From: Cherax quadricarinatus
Lineage: Eukaryota; Arthropoda; Malacostraca; Decapoda; Parastacidae
Direction: 5' to 3'
Length of the DNA stretch: 64,000 nucleotides
NCBI RefSeq assembly: GCF_038502225.1
Contig: NC_091352.1
Coordinates: forward strand, 25,437,590-25,501,589
This document shows, piece by piece, positions 36,661 to 47,220 of the stretch; positions within the stretch are counted from its first letter, which is position 1, and each line of letters begins with the position of its first letter. The notes beneath the pieces are model-generated. The model saw only the letters and a program-made list of their open reading frames with translations, made no database searches and was not told where the DNA came from. The position numbers were made by a program, and so were the translations under genes.

Positions 36661-39600
36661 GGAGGTTGTGATGATTTGGGAGTGTGGGGAAGGAGGTTGT
36701 GATGATGTGGGAGTGTGGGGAAGGAGGTTGTAATGATGTGGGAGTGTGGGGAAGGAGGTTGTGATGATGTGGGAGTGTGGGGAAGGAGGTTGTAATGATG
36801 TGGGAGTGTGGGGAAGGAGGTTGTGATGATGTGGGAGTGTGGGGAAGGAGGTTGTGATGATGTGGGAGTGTGGGGAAGGAGGTTGTAATGATGTGGGAGT
36901 GTGGGGAAGGAGGTTGTAATGATGTGGGAGTGTGGGGAAGGAGGTTGTAATGATGTGGGAGTGTGGGGAAGGAGGTTGTAATGATGTGGGAGTGTGGGGA
37001 AGGAGGTTGTGATGATGTGGGAGTGTGGTGAGGGAGGTTGTGATGATGTGGGAGAGTGGCGAAGGAGGTTGTGATGACGTGGGAGTGTGGGGAAGGAGGT
37101 TGTGATGATGTGGGAGTGTGGCGAAGGAGGTTGTGATGATATGGGAGAGTGGCGAAGGAGGTTGTGATGACGTGGGAGTGTGGGGAAGGAGGTTGTGATG
37201 ATGTGGGAGTGTGGCGAAGGAGGTTGTGATGATGTGGGAGAGTGAGGAAGGAGGTTGTGATGATGTTGGAGTGTGGGGAAGGAGGTTGTGATGATGTGGG
37301 AGTGTGGGGAAGGAGGTTGTGATGATGTGGGAGTGTGGGGAAGGAGGTTGTGATGATGTGGGAGTGTGGGGAAGGAGGTTGTGATGATGTGGGAGTGTGG
37401 CGAAGGAGGTTGTGATGACGTGGGAGAGTGGAGAAGGAGATTGTGAAGATGTGGGAGTGTGGGGAAGGAGGTTGTGATGATATGGGAGAGTGGAGAAGGA
37501 GATTGTGATGATGTGGGAGTGTGGGGAAGGAGGTTGTGATGACGTGGGAGTGTGGGGAAGGAGGTTGTGATGATGTGGGAGTGTGGGGAAGGAGGTTGTG
37601 ATGATGTGGGAGAGTGAGGAAGGAGGTTGTGATGATGTTGGAGTGTGGGGAAGGAGGTTGTGATGATGTGGGAGTGTGGGGAAGGAGGTTGTGATGATGT
37701 GGGAGTGTGGGGAAGGAGGTTGTGATGATGTGGGAGTGTGGGGAAGGAGGTTGTGATGATGTGGGAGAGTGGAGAAGGAGATTGTGATGATGTGGGAGTG
37801 TGTGGAAGGAGGTTGTGATGATGTGGGAGTGTGGGGATGGAGGTTGTGGTGATTTGGGAGTGTGGGGAAGGAGGTTGTGATGATGTGGGAGTGTGTGCAA
37901 GGAGGTTGTGATGATGTGGGAGTGTGTGGAAAGAGGTTGTGATGATGTGGGAGTGTGGGGATGGAGGTTGTGGTGATTTGGGAGTTTGGGGAAGGAGGTT
38001 GTGATGATGTGGGAGTGTGTGCAAGGAGGTTGTGATGATGTGGGAGTGTGTGGAAGGAGGTTGTGATGATGTGGGAGTGTGGGGAAGGAGGTAGTGATGA
38101 TGTGGGAGTTTAGGGAAGGAGGTTGTGATGATGTGGGAGTGTGTGGACGGAGGTTGTGATGATGTGGGAGTTTGAGGAAGGAGGTTGTGATGATGTGGGA
38201 GTGTGTGGAAGGAGGTTATGATGATGTGGGAGTGTGGGGAAGGAGGTTGTGATGATGTGGGAGTGTGGGGAAGGAGGTTGTGATGATGTGGGAGTGTGGG
38301 GAAGGAGGTTGTGATGATGTGGGAGTGTGGGGAAGGAGGTTGTGATGATGTGGGAGTGTGGGGAAGGATGTTGTGATGATGTGGGAGAGTGGAGAAGGAG
38401 ATTGTGATGATGTGGGAGTGTGTGGAAGGAGGTTGTGATGATGTGGGAGTGTGGGGATGGAGGTTGTGGTGATTTGGGAGTGTGGGGAAGGAGGTTGTGA
38501 TGATGTGGGAGTGTGTGCAAGGAGGTTGAGATGATGTGGGAGTGTGTGGAAGGAGGTTGTGATGATGTGGGAGTGTGGGGATGGAGGTTGTGGTGATTTG
38601 GGAGTGTGGGGAAGGAGGTTGTGATGATGTGGGAGTGTGTGCAAGGAGGTTGTGATGATGTGGGAGTGTGTGGAAGGAGGTTGTGATGATGTGGGAGTGT
38701 GGGGAAGGAGGTAGTGATGATGTGGGAGTTTAGGGAAGGAGGTTGTGATGATGTGGGAGTGTGTGGACGGAGGTTGTGATGATGTGGGAGTTTGAGGAAG
38801 GAGGTTGTGATGATGTGGGAGTGTGTGGAAGGAGGTTATGATGATGTGGGAGTGTGGGGAAGGAGGTTGTGATGATGTGGGAGTGTGGGGAAGGAGGTTG
38901 TGATGATGTGGGAGTGTGTGGACGGAGGTTGTGATGATGTGGGAGTTTGAGGAAGGAGGTTGTGATGATGTGGGAGTGTGTGGAAGGAGGTTATGATGAT
39001 GTGGGAGTGTGGGGAAGGAGGTTGTGATGATGTGGGTGTGTGGGGAAGGAGGTTGTGATGTGGTGGGAGTGTGGGGAAGGAGGTTGTGATGATGTGGGAG
39101 TGTGGGGAAGGAGGTTGTGATGATGTGGAAGTGTGGGGAAGGAGGTTGTGATGATTTGGGAGTGTGGCGAAGGAGGTTGTGATAATGTGGGAGAGTGGGG
39201 AAGGAGGTTGTGATAATGTGGGAGTGTGGGGAAGGAGGTTGTGATGATGTGGGAGTGTGAGGAAGGAGGTTGTGATGATGTGGTAGTGTGGGGAAGGAGG
39301 TTGTGATAATGTGGGAGAGTGGGGAAGGAGGTTGTGATGATATGGGAGTGAGGGGAAGGAGGTTGTGATGATGTGGGAGTGTGGGGAAGGAGGTTGTGAT
39401 GATGTGGGAGTGTGGGGAAGGAGGTTGTGATGATGTGGGAGTGTGGGGAAGGAGGTTGTGATGATATGGGAGTGAGGGGAAGGAGGTTGTGATGATGTGG
39501 GAGTGTGGGGAAGGAGGTTGTGATGATGTGGGAGTGTGGGGAAGGAGGTTGTGATGATGTGGGAGTTTGAGGAAGGAGGTTGTGATAATGTGGGAGTGTG

Positions 39601-39675
39601 GGGAAGGAGGTTGTGATGTGGTGGGAGAGTGGGGAAGGAGGTTGTGATGATGTACGAGTGTGTGAGGAGGTTGTG
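36661..39675 (+). repeat. 31-bp G-rich minisatellite, about 97 units
   Basis: Unit GGAGGTTGTGATGATGTGGG then AGTGTGGGGAA: the consensus has no C on the + strand. Unit variants include GGCGAAGG, GGAGAAGGAGATT and TGTGGACGG; longer blocks recur (about 38030-38240 again at 38650-38860). Minus-strand open frames up to 498 codons with a 31-residue period (PHHHNLLPHTPTSSQPPSP) come from the absence of stops and are not supported as genes. The array continues at 43749-43962 on the far side of the CR1-like LINE. Confidence 0.96.
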
Positions 39676-39804
39676 TTCGCATCGCTAATGGGCCGTGCGG
39701 ACGTGCTGCGCAGTAGCTCCTGATTGAGTTGGCTTTTGCGCAGTGGTGACGTGTACTTAGCTCTGTGAAGACCTGTTTGCGCGCTCTCTACGAATTGAAG
39801 CAAG

Positions 39805-40641
39805 ATGCCCTCCATCGAGCAACTTTACCAACAGCTTAAGGAAGAATTGAGGATAGCGAAGATGGAGATTCGGCGACTGACCGAGGAAAACAAGAAGATT
39901 CGTAGTAGTACTCCTGTTTTGAGTCCACAGGTCAAGAAGGGAAACTGGTCAGTGGCTGGACAGCAGGGAACGAAGTTGACGATCAAGAAGACGAATGGAA
40001 AGGTAGAAACGATGAAGAAGAAAGAGACTGCCGTGGAAACTGTTTTGGAAACATCTAATACATTCTCAGTGCTACCTGACGAATGTGAGTCGACTACTGG
40101 GAACATCACGACGAACGACACCAAGGAAGGTAAGAATATTGTTGTTGTTGGGGATAGCCAAGTTAGGTATATGGATAGGGCGTTCTGCTTGAAGGACAGG
40201 AGTAGGAGACAGAGAGTTTGCTTTCCTGGGGCTGGGATGGAGGATATTGTTAGCCGCCTGGATGACGTCATGAGAGGTAATGGGAGCAATCCTATTATCT
40301 ATCTCAGTGCTGGAGGCAACGATGTTGGCAGACGTAGGAGTGAAGACCTGATTAGCAGGTATAGGTCAGCAATAGAAATAATTAGGAGTAAGTGTGGGAA
40401 CCCTGTCATATGTGGTATTTTGCCAAGGAGAGGAGTTGGAAATGAATGGTTGTCCAGGGCAATTGGTGTCAATTGCTGGCTGGACAAATACTGTAAGGAA
40501 AATGCGGTAACATTCATTGACAACTGGGACCTCTTCTATGGCGGAAATGACATGTATGCCAGGGATGGGGTTCACTTATCTAGGTCTGGGGTGGTAGCAC
40601 TGGCAACTGAAGTGGAGGGAGCAGTTAGGACTTTAAACTAG
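39805..40641 (+). CDS. CR1-like ORF1: coiled-coil plus SGNH esterase
   Basis: A 278-residue intact ORF beginning at ATG 39805, the first ATG of the coding frame after the 5' UTR. Residues 5-33 (LYQQLKEELRIAKMEIRRL) are a likely coiled coil for self-association. Residues 111-278 form an SGNH/GDSL esterase: nucleophile block VVVGDSQV with Ser118, Gly144 in PGAG, SAGGND with Asn172 and Asp173, and ARDGVHLS with Asp254 and His257. All four conserved blocks are present, so an active fold is plausible. CR1-family ORF1 proteins are known to carry such esterases; the substrate here is unknown. The ORF2 ATG lies 14 nt after the stop. Confidence 0.88.
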   Translation: MPSIEQLYQQLKEELRIAKMEIRRLTEENKKIRSSTPVLSPQVKKGNWSVAGQQGTKLTIKKTNGKVETMKKKETAVETVLETSNTFSVLPDECESTTGNITTNDTKEGKNIVVVGDSQVRYMDRAFCLKDRSRRQRVCFPGAGMEDIVSRLDDVMRGNGSNPIIYLSAGGNDVGRRRSEDLISRYRSAIEIIRSKCGNPVICGILPRRGVGNEWLSRAIGVNCWLDKYCKENAVTFIDNWDLFYGGNDMYARDGVHLSRSGVVALATEVEGAVRTLN

Positions 40642-40655
40642 GAATAGTTAGTGGT

Positions 40656-43595
40656 ATGGGTTTTGGCAGGCAAACAGTGAAGTCCCAGCGTAGTAATATT
40701 ACGAGTTCTAGGGGAACTAGTAATAAGCAGAACGAGGTAGATATTGAAAAGCCAGGGACATTGGGTGATAAGGACAGTAATAGGTTTAGTAGAAAAACAG
40801 AAATGAGCAGGAAGGGTAAAGAGAAAGGAGAGTCTTTCAATGTTTATTATGCTAATTGCCGTAGTGCAAGGAATAAGATGGACGAGTTGAGATTAGTTGC
40901 TAGTTCAGGTAACATTGATGTATTTGCCTTAACTGAGACGTGGTTTAATTCAAAAAGTCGGGACATGCCTGCGGAATGTCATATTCAGGGTTTTAAATTG
41001 TTCCAAGTAGATAGAAGTATCGGAAAGGGGGGTGGGGTGGCATTGTATGTCCGAGATCTCTTGAACTGTTGCATAAAAACGGGTATTAAGTCTGAAGTAA
41101 CACATACAGAGTCTGTTTGGATAGAATTTTCAGAGGGGCATGAAAAACTGATTTTAGGAGTGATATACCGTCCCCCAAACTTAGATAGGGACCAGGGGAG
41201 ACTACTATGGGAGGAAACTGTTAAGGCCACAAGGCACGATAATGTAGTAATTCTAGGAGACTTTAACTTTAGTCATATTGATTGGAATTTCTTGACTGGG
41301 AATTTAGAATCATTCGACTTCTTAGAAGTAGTTCAGGATTGTTTTTTGAAGCAGTTTGTGACAGAACCTACAAGGGGAAATAGCCTGCTTGACTTAGTTA
41401 TGGCAAACACTGAATCCCATGTTAATAATTTAGAAATTTCAGAGGAACTGGGTGCTAGCGACCACAAATCAATTACATTTAGCATTGAATGGAAGTACGA
41501 TAGTAGCGATAACTCAGTAACAGTCCCAGATTTTCGCTTAGCAGATTACGATGGGCTTAGAGAACACTTATCATCTGTTGACTGGGGTAACGAAGAGAGC
41601 TATCAATATGACAGTTTTCTGAACACAATACATGCTGCTCAAAGAACGTTTATCCCTTATAAAGAAATTAGATCAAATAGAAATGACCCAAAATAGATGA
41701 ATAATAGGCTCAAATATCTACTAGGGCATAAGAAAGGAATTTATAGGCGTATTAAAAGAGGTGAGGGTCATCTTATGAATCAGTATATTGACATTAAGAG
41801 GGGCATTAAAAAGGGGATAAAAAAAGCTAAAAGGGACTATGAAATTAAAGTTGCTGGGGATTCTAAAACTAACCCAAAAAGTTTTTTCCAGGTCTATAGA
41901 ACAAAAGTTAGAGATAAGATAGGTCCCCTTAAAAATAACTATGGACACCTTACTGACAAAGATAATTAAATGTGCTCGATTTTTAATAATTATTTTCTCT
42001 CAGTTTTTACATAGGAAGACACTAACAATATTCCAGTAATTAATTTTTATAGTGGGCTAGAAGAAGATAAATTATGTAACATCACAGTCACTAGTGAAAT
42101 GGTTGTGAAGCAGATAGACAGACTGAAGCAAAATAAGTCGCCGGGTCCTGATGAGGTTTTTTCAAGGGTTCTTAAGGAATGCAAAATGGAACTCTGTGAA
42201 CCATTAACTAATATTTTTAATTTATCTCTTCAAACAGGTGTAGTGTCTGATATGTGGAAGATGGCTAATGTAATTCCTATTTTTAAAACAGGGGACAAGT
42301 CGTTACCGTCAAATTACCGCCCAATAAGCCTGACCTCAATTGTAGGCAAATTACTAGAGTCAATTATAGCTGAGATTATAAGAAGCCATCTCGATAAGCA
42401 TAGCTTGATTAATGATACTCAGCATGGATTCACAAGAGGCCGGTCTTGTCTAACTAATTTATTAACTTTCTTCAGTAAAGCTTTTGAGGCTGTTGACCAC
42501 GATAAAGAATTTGATATTATTTACTTAGATTTTAGTAAGGCTTTTGATAGAGTTCCGCACCATAGACTGTTAAAGAAAGTGGCAGCTCATGGCATTGGGG
42601 GAAAAGTGCTCTCGTGGATCGAGTCATGGCTCACTGACAGGAAGCAGAGAGTGTCCATAAATGGGGCTAAATCCGAGTGGGGATCTGTAACAAGTGGCGT
42701 TCCACAGGGATCAGTCTTGGGCCCGTTGTTGTTTATAATATATATCAATGATCTTGATGAGGGAATTACTAGTGATATGAGCAAATTCGCCGATGACACA
42801 AAGATAGGTAGGATAATTGATTCAAACGTAGATGTTATGGAACTTCAGGAGGATTTAAACAAACTCTATTCTTGGTCAGAAAAGTGGCAGATGCAGTTCA
42901 TTGTAGATAAATGCAAGGTTCTGAAGCTTGGGAGTGCCCATAACCCTAGTACTTATAAGTTAAATGATGTAGAACTTAGCCATACAGATTGCGAAAAGGA
43001 CTTGGGGGTTATGGTGAGCAGCAACCTTAAACCAAGACAGCAATGCCTAAGCGTACGTAATAAGGCAAATAGATTACTGGGATTTATATCAAGAAGTGTA
43101 AGCAACAGAAGTCTAGAGGCCATACTGCAGCTTTATACATCATTAGTAAGGCCTCACCTAGATTATGCAGCTCAATTCTGGTCTCCATATTACAGAATGG
43201 ACATAAATTCGTTAGAAAACATTCAGCGTAGGATGACTAAATTAATCCATAGCATTAGAAATCTTCCTTATGAAGAAAGATTGAAGACTCTTAAGTTATA
43301 TTCACTTGTTAGACGAAGAATGAGGGGAGACCTGATCGAAGTGTATAAGTGGAAGATAGGTATTAATAAAGGGGATATTAATAAGGTCTTGAGGATGTCT
43401 CTCCAAGAGAGAACCCGCAGTAATGAATTTAAATTAGATAAGTTTAGATTTAGAAAGGACACAGGAAAGTATTGGTTTGGAAATAGGGTAGTTGATGAGT
43501 GGAACAGTCTACCTAGTTGGGTTATTGAGGCTGGGACTTTGGGTAGTTTCAAATTTAGGTTGGATAAGTACATGAGTGGGAGGGGCTGGATTTGA
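40656..43595 (+). pseudogene. CR1-like ORF2: endonuclease and reverse transcriptase with three nonsense codons
   Basis: One reading frame of 979 codons broken by TAG 41694-41696, TAA 41967-41969 and TAG 42012-42014, with no frameshift. Endonuclease (about 40836-41480): VYYANCRS, LTETWF, GVIYRPPN, VILGDFNFSHIDW and GASDHKS. RT: NKSPGPDEV, NYRPISLTS, DTQHGFTRGRSCLTN, IIYLDFSKAFDRVPH, SGVPQGSVLGPLLF and catalytic FADD at 42786-42797. The C-terminus ends FKFRLDKYMSGRGWI. The first stop replaces what is probably the Trp of a PKWMNNRLK motif. All three stops lie in the EN-RT linker while both catalytic domains are intact. Confidence 0.9.
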
Positions 43596-43748
43596 GAGGG
43601 ACTTTCACATCAGAGCTTATTTCTTGGGTGGCATTGAAAATTGGGTTGGGCAAATGTTTTGTTAGTGGGATGAATTGTAAAGGACCTGCCTAGTATGGGC
43701 CAACAGGCCTGCTGCAGTGTTCCTCCTTTCTTATGTTCTTATGTTCTT
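43596..43748 (+). other. CR1-like LINE 3' UTR and (TTCTTATG)3 tail
   Basis: A 3' UTR with GGCCAACAGGCCTGCTGCAG (containing GGCCAACAGGCC, which can fold) followed by three TTCTTATG octamers. In CR1-type elements such a 3' octamer repeat is used during target-primed reverse transcription. Confidence 0.85.
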
Positions 43749-43962
43749 ATGTGGGAGTGTGGGGAAGGAGGTTGTGATGATGTGGGAGTGTGTGGACGGA
43801 GATTGTGATGATGTGGGAGTGTGTGCACGTAGGTTGGGATGATGTGGGAGTGTGTGGACGGAGGTTGTGATGATGTGGGAGTGTGTGGACGGAGGTTGTG
43901 ATGATGTGGGAGTGTGTGGACGGAGGTTGTGATGATGTGGGAGTGTCTGGACGGAGGTTGTG
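43749..43962 (+). repeat. 31-bp minisatellite, right remnant, about 7 units
   Basis: Continues the array at 36661-39675, mainly in the TGTGGACGG variant, which is rare on the left side. It ends at GGAGGTTGTGTCCAGG, after which about 130 bp of unique sequence (43963-44091) follows. Confidence 0.95.
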
Positions 43963-44091
43963 TCCAGGTGAACGCGAGAAAAGCAATTTACTCTGGTACA
44001 TTGTTCACAAGGACGTGTAGGAGAGAGCACCTGGGCGAGGCAAGTGTGCTGGCCAGGTAATGTTATATCATCCGAAGAGCAATAAAGACTC

Positions 44092-44742
44092 GTGGCCTGG
44101 TGCCACTAGCTCTCTCTTCACACGCTGAGGGTCCGGGTTCGATTCCCGGCGGGGGTAGAAACATTGGGTACGTTTCCTTACACCTGTTGTCTATGTACAC
44201 CCATCAGTATATGGGTACCTGGGTGTTAGTGGACTGGTGTGGGTCGCATCCTGGGTGTTAGTGGACTGGTGTGGGTCGCATCCTGGGTGTTAGTGGACTG
44301 GTGTGGGTCCCATCCTGGGTGTTAGTGGACTAGTGTGGGTCCCATCCTGGGTGTTAGTGGACTGGTGTGGGTCCCATCCTGGGTGTTAGTGGAGGTGTGG
44401 GTCCCATCCTGGGTGTTAGTGGACTGGTGTGGGTCCCATCCTGGGTGTTAGTGGACTGGTGTGGGTCCCATCCTGGGTGTTAGTGGACTGGTGTGGGTCC
44501 CATCCTGGGTGTTAGTGGACTGGTGTGGGTCGCATCCTGGGTGTTAGTGGACTGGTGTGGGTCGCATCCTGGGTGTTAGTGGACTGGTGTGGGTCCCATC
44601 CTGGGTGTTAGTGGACTGGTGTGGGTCGCATCCTGGGACAAAACTGACCTAATTTGCGGGAAATGCTCAGCATAACAAGCGGCTTTCTATATAGTAGTAT
44701 GTCACTGATGTCAGCTATGGTCTGTATACCTTGTACATGTAC
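44092..44742 (+). mobile_element. SINE with 13 copies of the 32-bp unit
   Basis: A complete SINE: head GTGGCCTGGTGCCACTAGC, B-box GGTTCGATTCC at 44146-44156, body, then 13 tandem 32-bp units (44221-44636), then GGGACAAAACTGACCTAATT, CATAACAAGCGGCTTTCTAT and the 3' end CCTTGTACATGTACTATT leading into (TTA)n. Both SINE flanks of the expansion are present, which shows directly that the array grew inside a SINE. Confidence 0.95.
44221..44636 (+). repeat. 32-bp array inside the SINE, 13 units
   Basis: Units start (GTGTTAGT) at 44223, 44255, 44287, 44319, 44351, 44383, 44412, 44444, 44476, 44508, 44540, 44572 and 44604. One unit has lost 3 bp (GGAGGTGTGG). GTCGCATCC units lie at the two ends and GTCCCATCC units mainly in the middle. 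The same two variants occur in the 15-kb array at 16.5-31.9 kb. Confidence 0.97.
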
Positions 44743-45164
<422 letters not shown>

Positions 45165-45220
45165 TCTCAGGTTCCTCCTGTTTCTTGCGTCAGAAGTGAG
45201 ACTAGTTCAGGATAGATGAA

Positions 45221-45509
45221 GACGTCGACCAACGTTACTTCTAAGACGTCGACCAACGTTACTTCTAAGACGTCGACCAACGTTACTTCTAAGACGTCGA
45301 CCAACGTTACTTCTAAGACGTCGACCAACGTTACTTCTAAGACGTCGACCAACGTTACTTCTAAGACGTCGACCAACGTTACTTCTAAGACGTCGACCAA
45401 CGTTACTTCTAAGACGTCGACCAACGTTACTTCTAAGGCGTCGACCAACGTTACTTCTAAGACGTCGACCAACGTTACTTCTAAGACGTCGACCAACGTT
45501 ACTTCTAAG
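45221..45509. repeat. 24-bp CpG-rich minisatellite, 12 units
   Basis: Twelve nearly identical units of GACGTCGACCAACGTTACTT plus CTAA. Each has three CpGs and the palindromes GACGTC, GTCGAC and AACGTT. Only one unit differs (GGCGTC near 45437). Period 24 gives open frames on both strands (TSTNVTSK and others), not supported as genes. Confidence 0.96.
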
Positions 45510-46098
45510 TGTCTGGGTTACTTGCAACTTTTCCCAATCAAATAACTGTGTCTTTTAATAACGTTAAGTGTGCCTGTGGGAAATAGGATGATACACTTTT
45601 CTCTCCCCAGAGAGATAATGCAACACCACTGCATTCATGGAGAGATAAACCCGTGTGTGCTGGAGGTCACACACCCCAGCACTAACCTGCCTCACAGACC
45701 CTGGGCCATGCAATCTCCAGCAGGGCCATGTAATGTTCGCCTCACGGTGGCCCTCACACACTGGAAGGTGTTTCTCTTATTTCATCGTTATTTTCCTCTA
45801 GTTTCGCATCAAGAACAGACAAGATTTCGATCGGATTTTTAACCCAGGAGGGTTAGCCGCCCAGGACAGCTCTGAGCTTCGTATAATCGCCAATAACTGT
45901 TAAATGATATTTCTCACATTCAGCTGAATTATTACGAATTAAATATAGGAATTATTTTATGAATTATATTATTAAAAACGATCATTATTAGGCTCATCAG
46001 CTGATGTATTAAATTATATGGCCGATTTTTTATTATTTTTGGATTATCTGTAGACTACCTGTAGACGGTTCAGTAGACACTGATACTTTTAGACCAAT
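45510..46098. other. Unclassified intergenic DNA
   Basis: About 590 bp without a tandem repeat. 'TAACCCAGGAGGGTTAGCC' near 45840 looks like part of an old dispersed repeat. The 90-codon open frame at 45570-45842 has no recognised domain. Confidence 0.45.
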
Positions 46099-46600
46099 CC
46101 AGACATTGTTGATAATAACCCAGACATTGTTGATAATAACCCAGACATTGTTGATAATAACCCAGACATTGTTGATAATAACCCAGACATTGTTGATAAT
46201 AACCCAGACATTGTTGATAATAACCCAGACATTGTTGATAATAACCCAGACATTGTTGATAATAACCCAGACATTGTAAATAATAACCCAGACATTGTAA
46301 ATAATAACCCAGACATTGTAAATAATAACCCAGACATTGCTGATAATAACCCAGACATTGTTGATAATAACCCAGATATTGTAGATAATAACCCAGACAT
46401 TGTTGATAATAACCCAGACATTGTTGATAATAACCCAGACATTGTTGATAATAACCCAGACATTGTTGATAATAACCCAGACATTGTAGATAATAACCCA
46501 GACATTGTTGATAATAACCCAGACATTGTAGATAATAACCCAGTCATTGTAGATAATAATTCAGTCACTGTAGATAATCCTGTCATTGTAGATAATATCC
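46099..46600. repeat. 21-bp minisatellite (about 23 units)
   Basis: Units of CCCAGACATTGTTGATAATA plus A, with the variants TGTAAATAA, TGTAGATAA and TGCTGATAA. Period 21 gives a minus-strand open frame with a 7-residue repeat (GLLSTMS). Followed by a small hairpin GTGTAGCTG/CAGCTACAC (46612-46636) and a GAT-rich microsatellite. Confidence 0.95.
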
Positions 46601-46638
46601 AAGCTAGCCTCGTGTAGCTGCTCCTGACAGCTACACAA

Positions 46639-46687
46639 ATGATGATAATTGTGCTGATGATAATGATGATGATGATGATGATGATGA
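46639..46687. repeat. (GAT)n-rich microsatellite
   Basis: ATGATGATAATTGTGCTGATGATAATG leads into seven or so uninterrupted GAT trinucleotides. Confidence 0.85.
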
Positions 46688-46861
46688 CATTGCAGAACAT
46701 GACAGTTACGTGCGGTTTTGCCGCTTGAATCATCAAGAAAATCAACAAATATTTTACGGTCTTTGCAGGCCTATGGAGGAGGGGTTGTACACAACCCACC
46801 AGAATTAGAAACCTTTTTGGAGTGGAGCTGGACTGATACAATGATCAGTGTTATATAAGGA

Positions 46862-46910
46862 CAGTGTTGCAAGTATTGCAGGCAACTTGCCTGCAATACT
46901 TGCAACACTG
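46862..46910. other. Perfect palindrome, 24-bp arms, 1-nt centre
   Basis: Arms at 46862-46885 and 46887-46910 are exact complements around a single C at 46886 (CAGGCAACTTGCCTG at the centre). The surrounding DNA is unclassified. A palindrome with essentially no loop is unlikely to be a functional RNA hairpin; it fits a template-switch product or an assembly artefact. Confidence 0.95.
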
Positions 46911-47220
46911 AGTGGCAATCACTGGTTCAGTGCCTCACTTAACTATAGTACTTTCTAAATTATTCGCTTTTCCAGAGTATGTTTTCGTGTCCTCCTCATT
47001 TTCCATTAATTCCAATAATTCCCTCTTTCAACTTTCCTCATTTTCGTATTGTTTTCCAGATAGATTTGTCTCCTTCAATAATGTTCTTTTTCCTACCTCA
47101 TTTACTCATTTTTCCAGGTTATGTATTATTTTCTACCAAATTGGTTTTTTTCTCTTCATTTCCCCTTCTCTCGTACTCTGCCTTTCCAGCTTCTGCTCAC
47201 GTTCCAGATCCTCTCCCCTA
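46911..47220 (+). other. Pyrimidine-rich transition DNA
   Basis: T- and C-rich sequence with TTTTCCAG repeats at irregular spacing that grade into the minisatellite to the right. Open frames here are low-complexity. Confidence 0.5.

Larger units (their letters stand above)
39676..43748 (+). mobile_element. CR1-like LINE, nearly full length, inside the 31-bp array
   Basis: A 4.07-kb element with about 130 bp of 5' UTR, an ORF1 with an SGNH esterase domain, an ORF2 with endonuclease and RT, about 140 bp of 3' UTR and a terminal TTCTTATG octamer repeated three times. An esterase ORF1 and an 8-bp 3' terminal repeat are characteristic of CR1 elements. The 31-bp array stops at GAGGTTGTG and resumes at (ATG)TGGGAGTG, so at most one ATG is unaccounted for and there is no visible target duplication. 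It inserted into a pre-existing satellite. Confidence 0.9.

Noticed and set aside
36404..39815. Long His/Pro/Ser-rich minus-strand open frames
   Set aside because: They follow the 31-bp repeat with a 31-residue period, overlap each other in different frames and end where the array ends.
46089..46841. A 250-codon minus-strand gene
   Set aside because: Most of it is the 7-residue GLLSTMS repeat from the 21-bp array plus an isoleucine run from the GAT/ATC microsatellite; the remaining part has no recognised domain.
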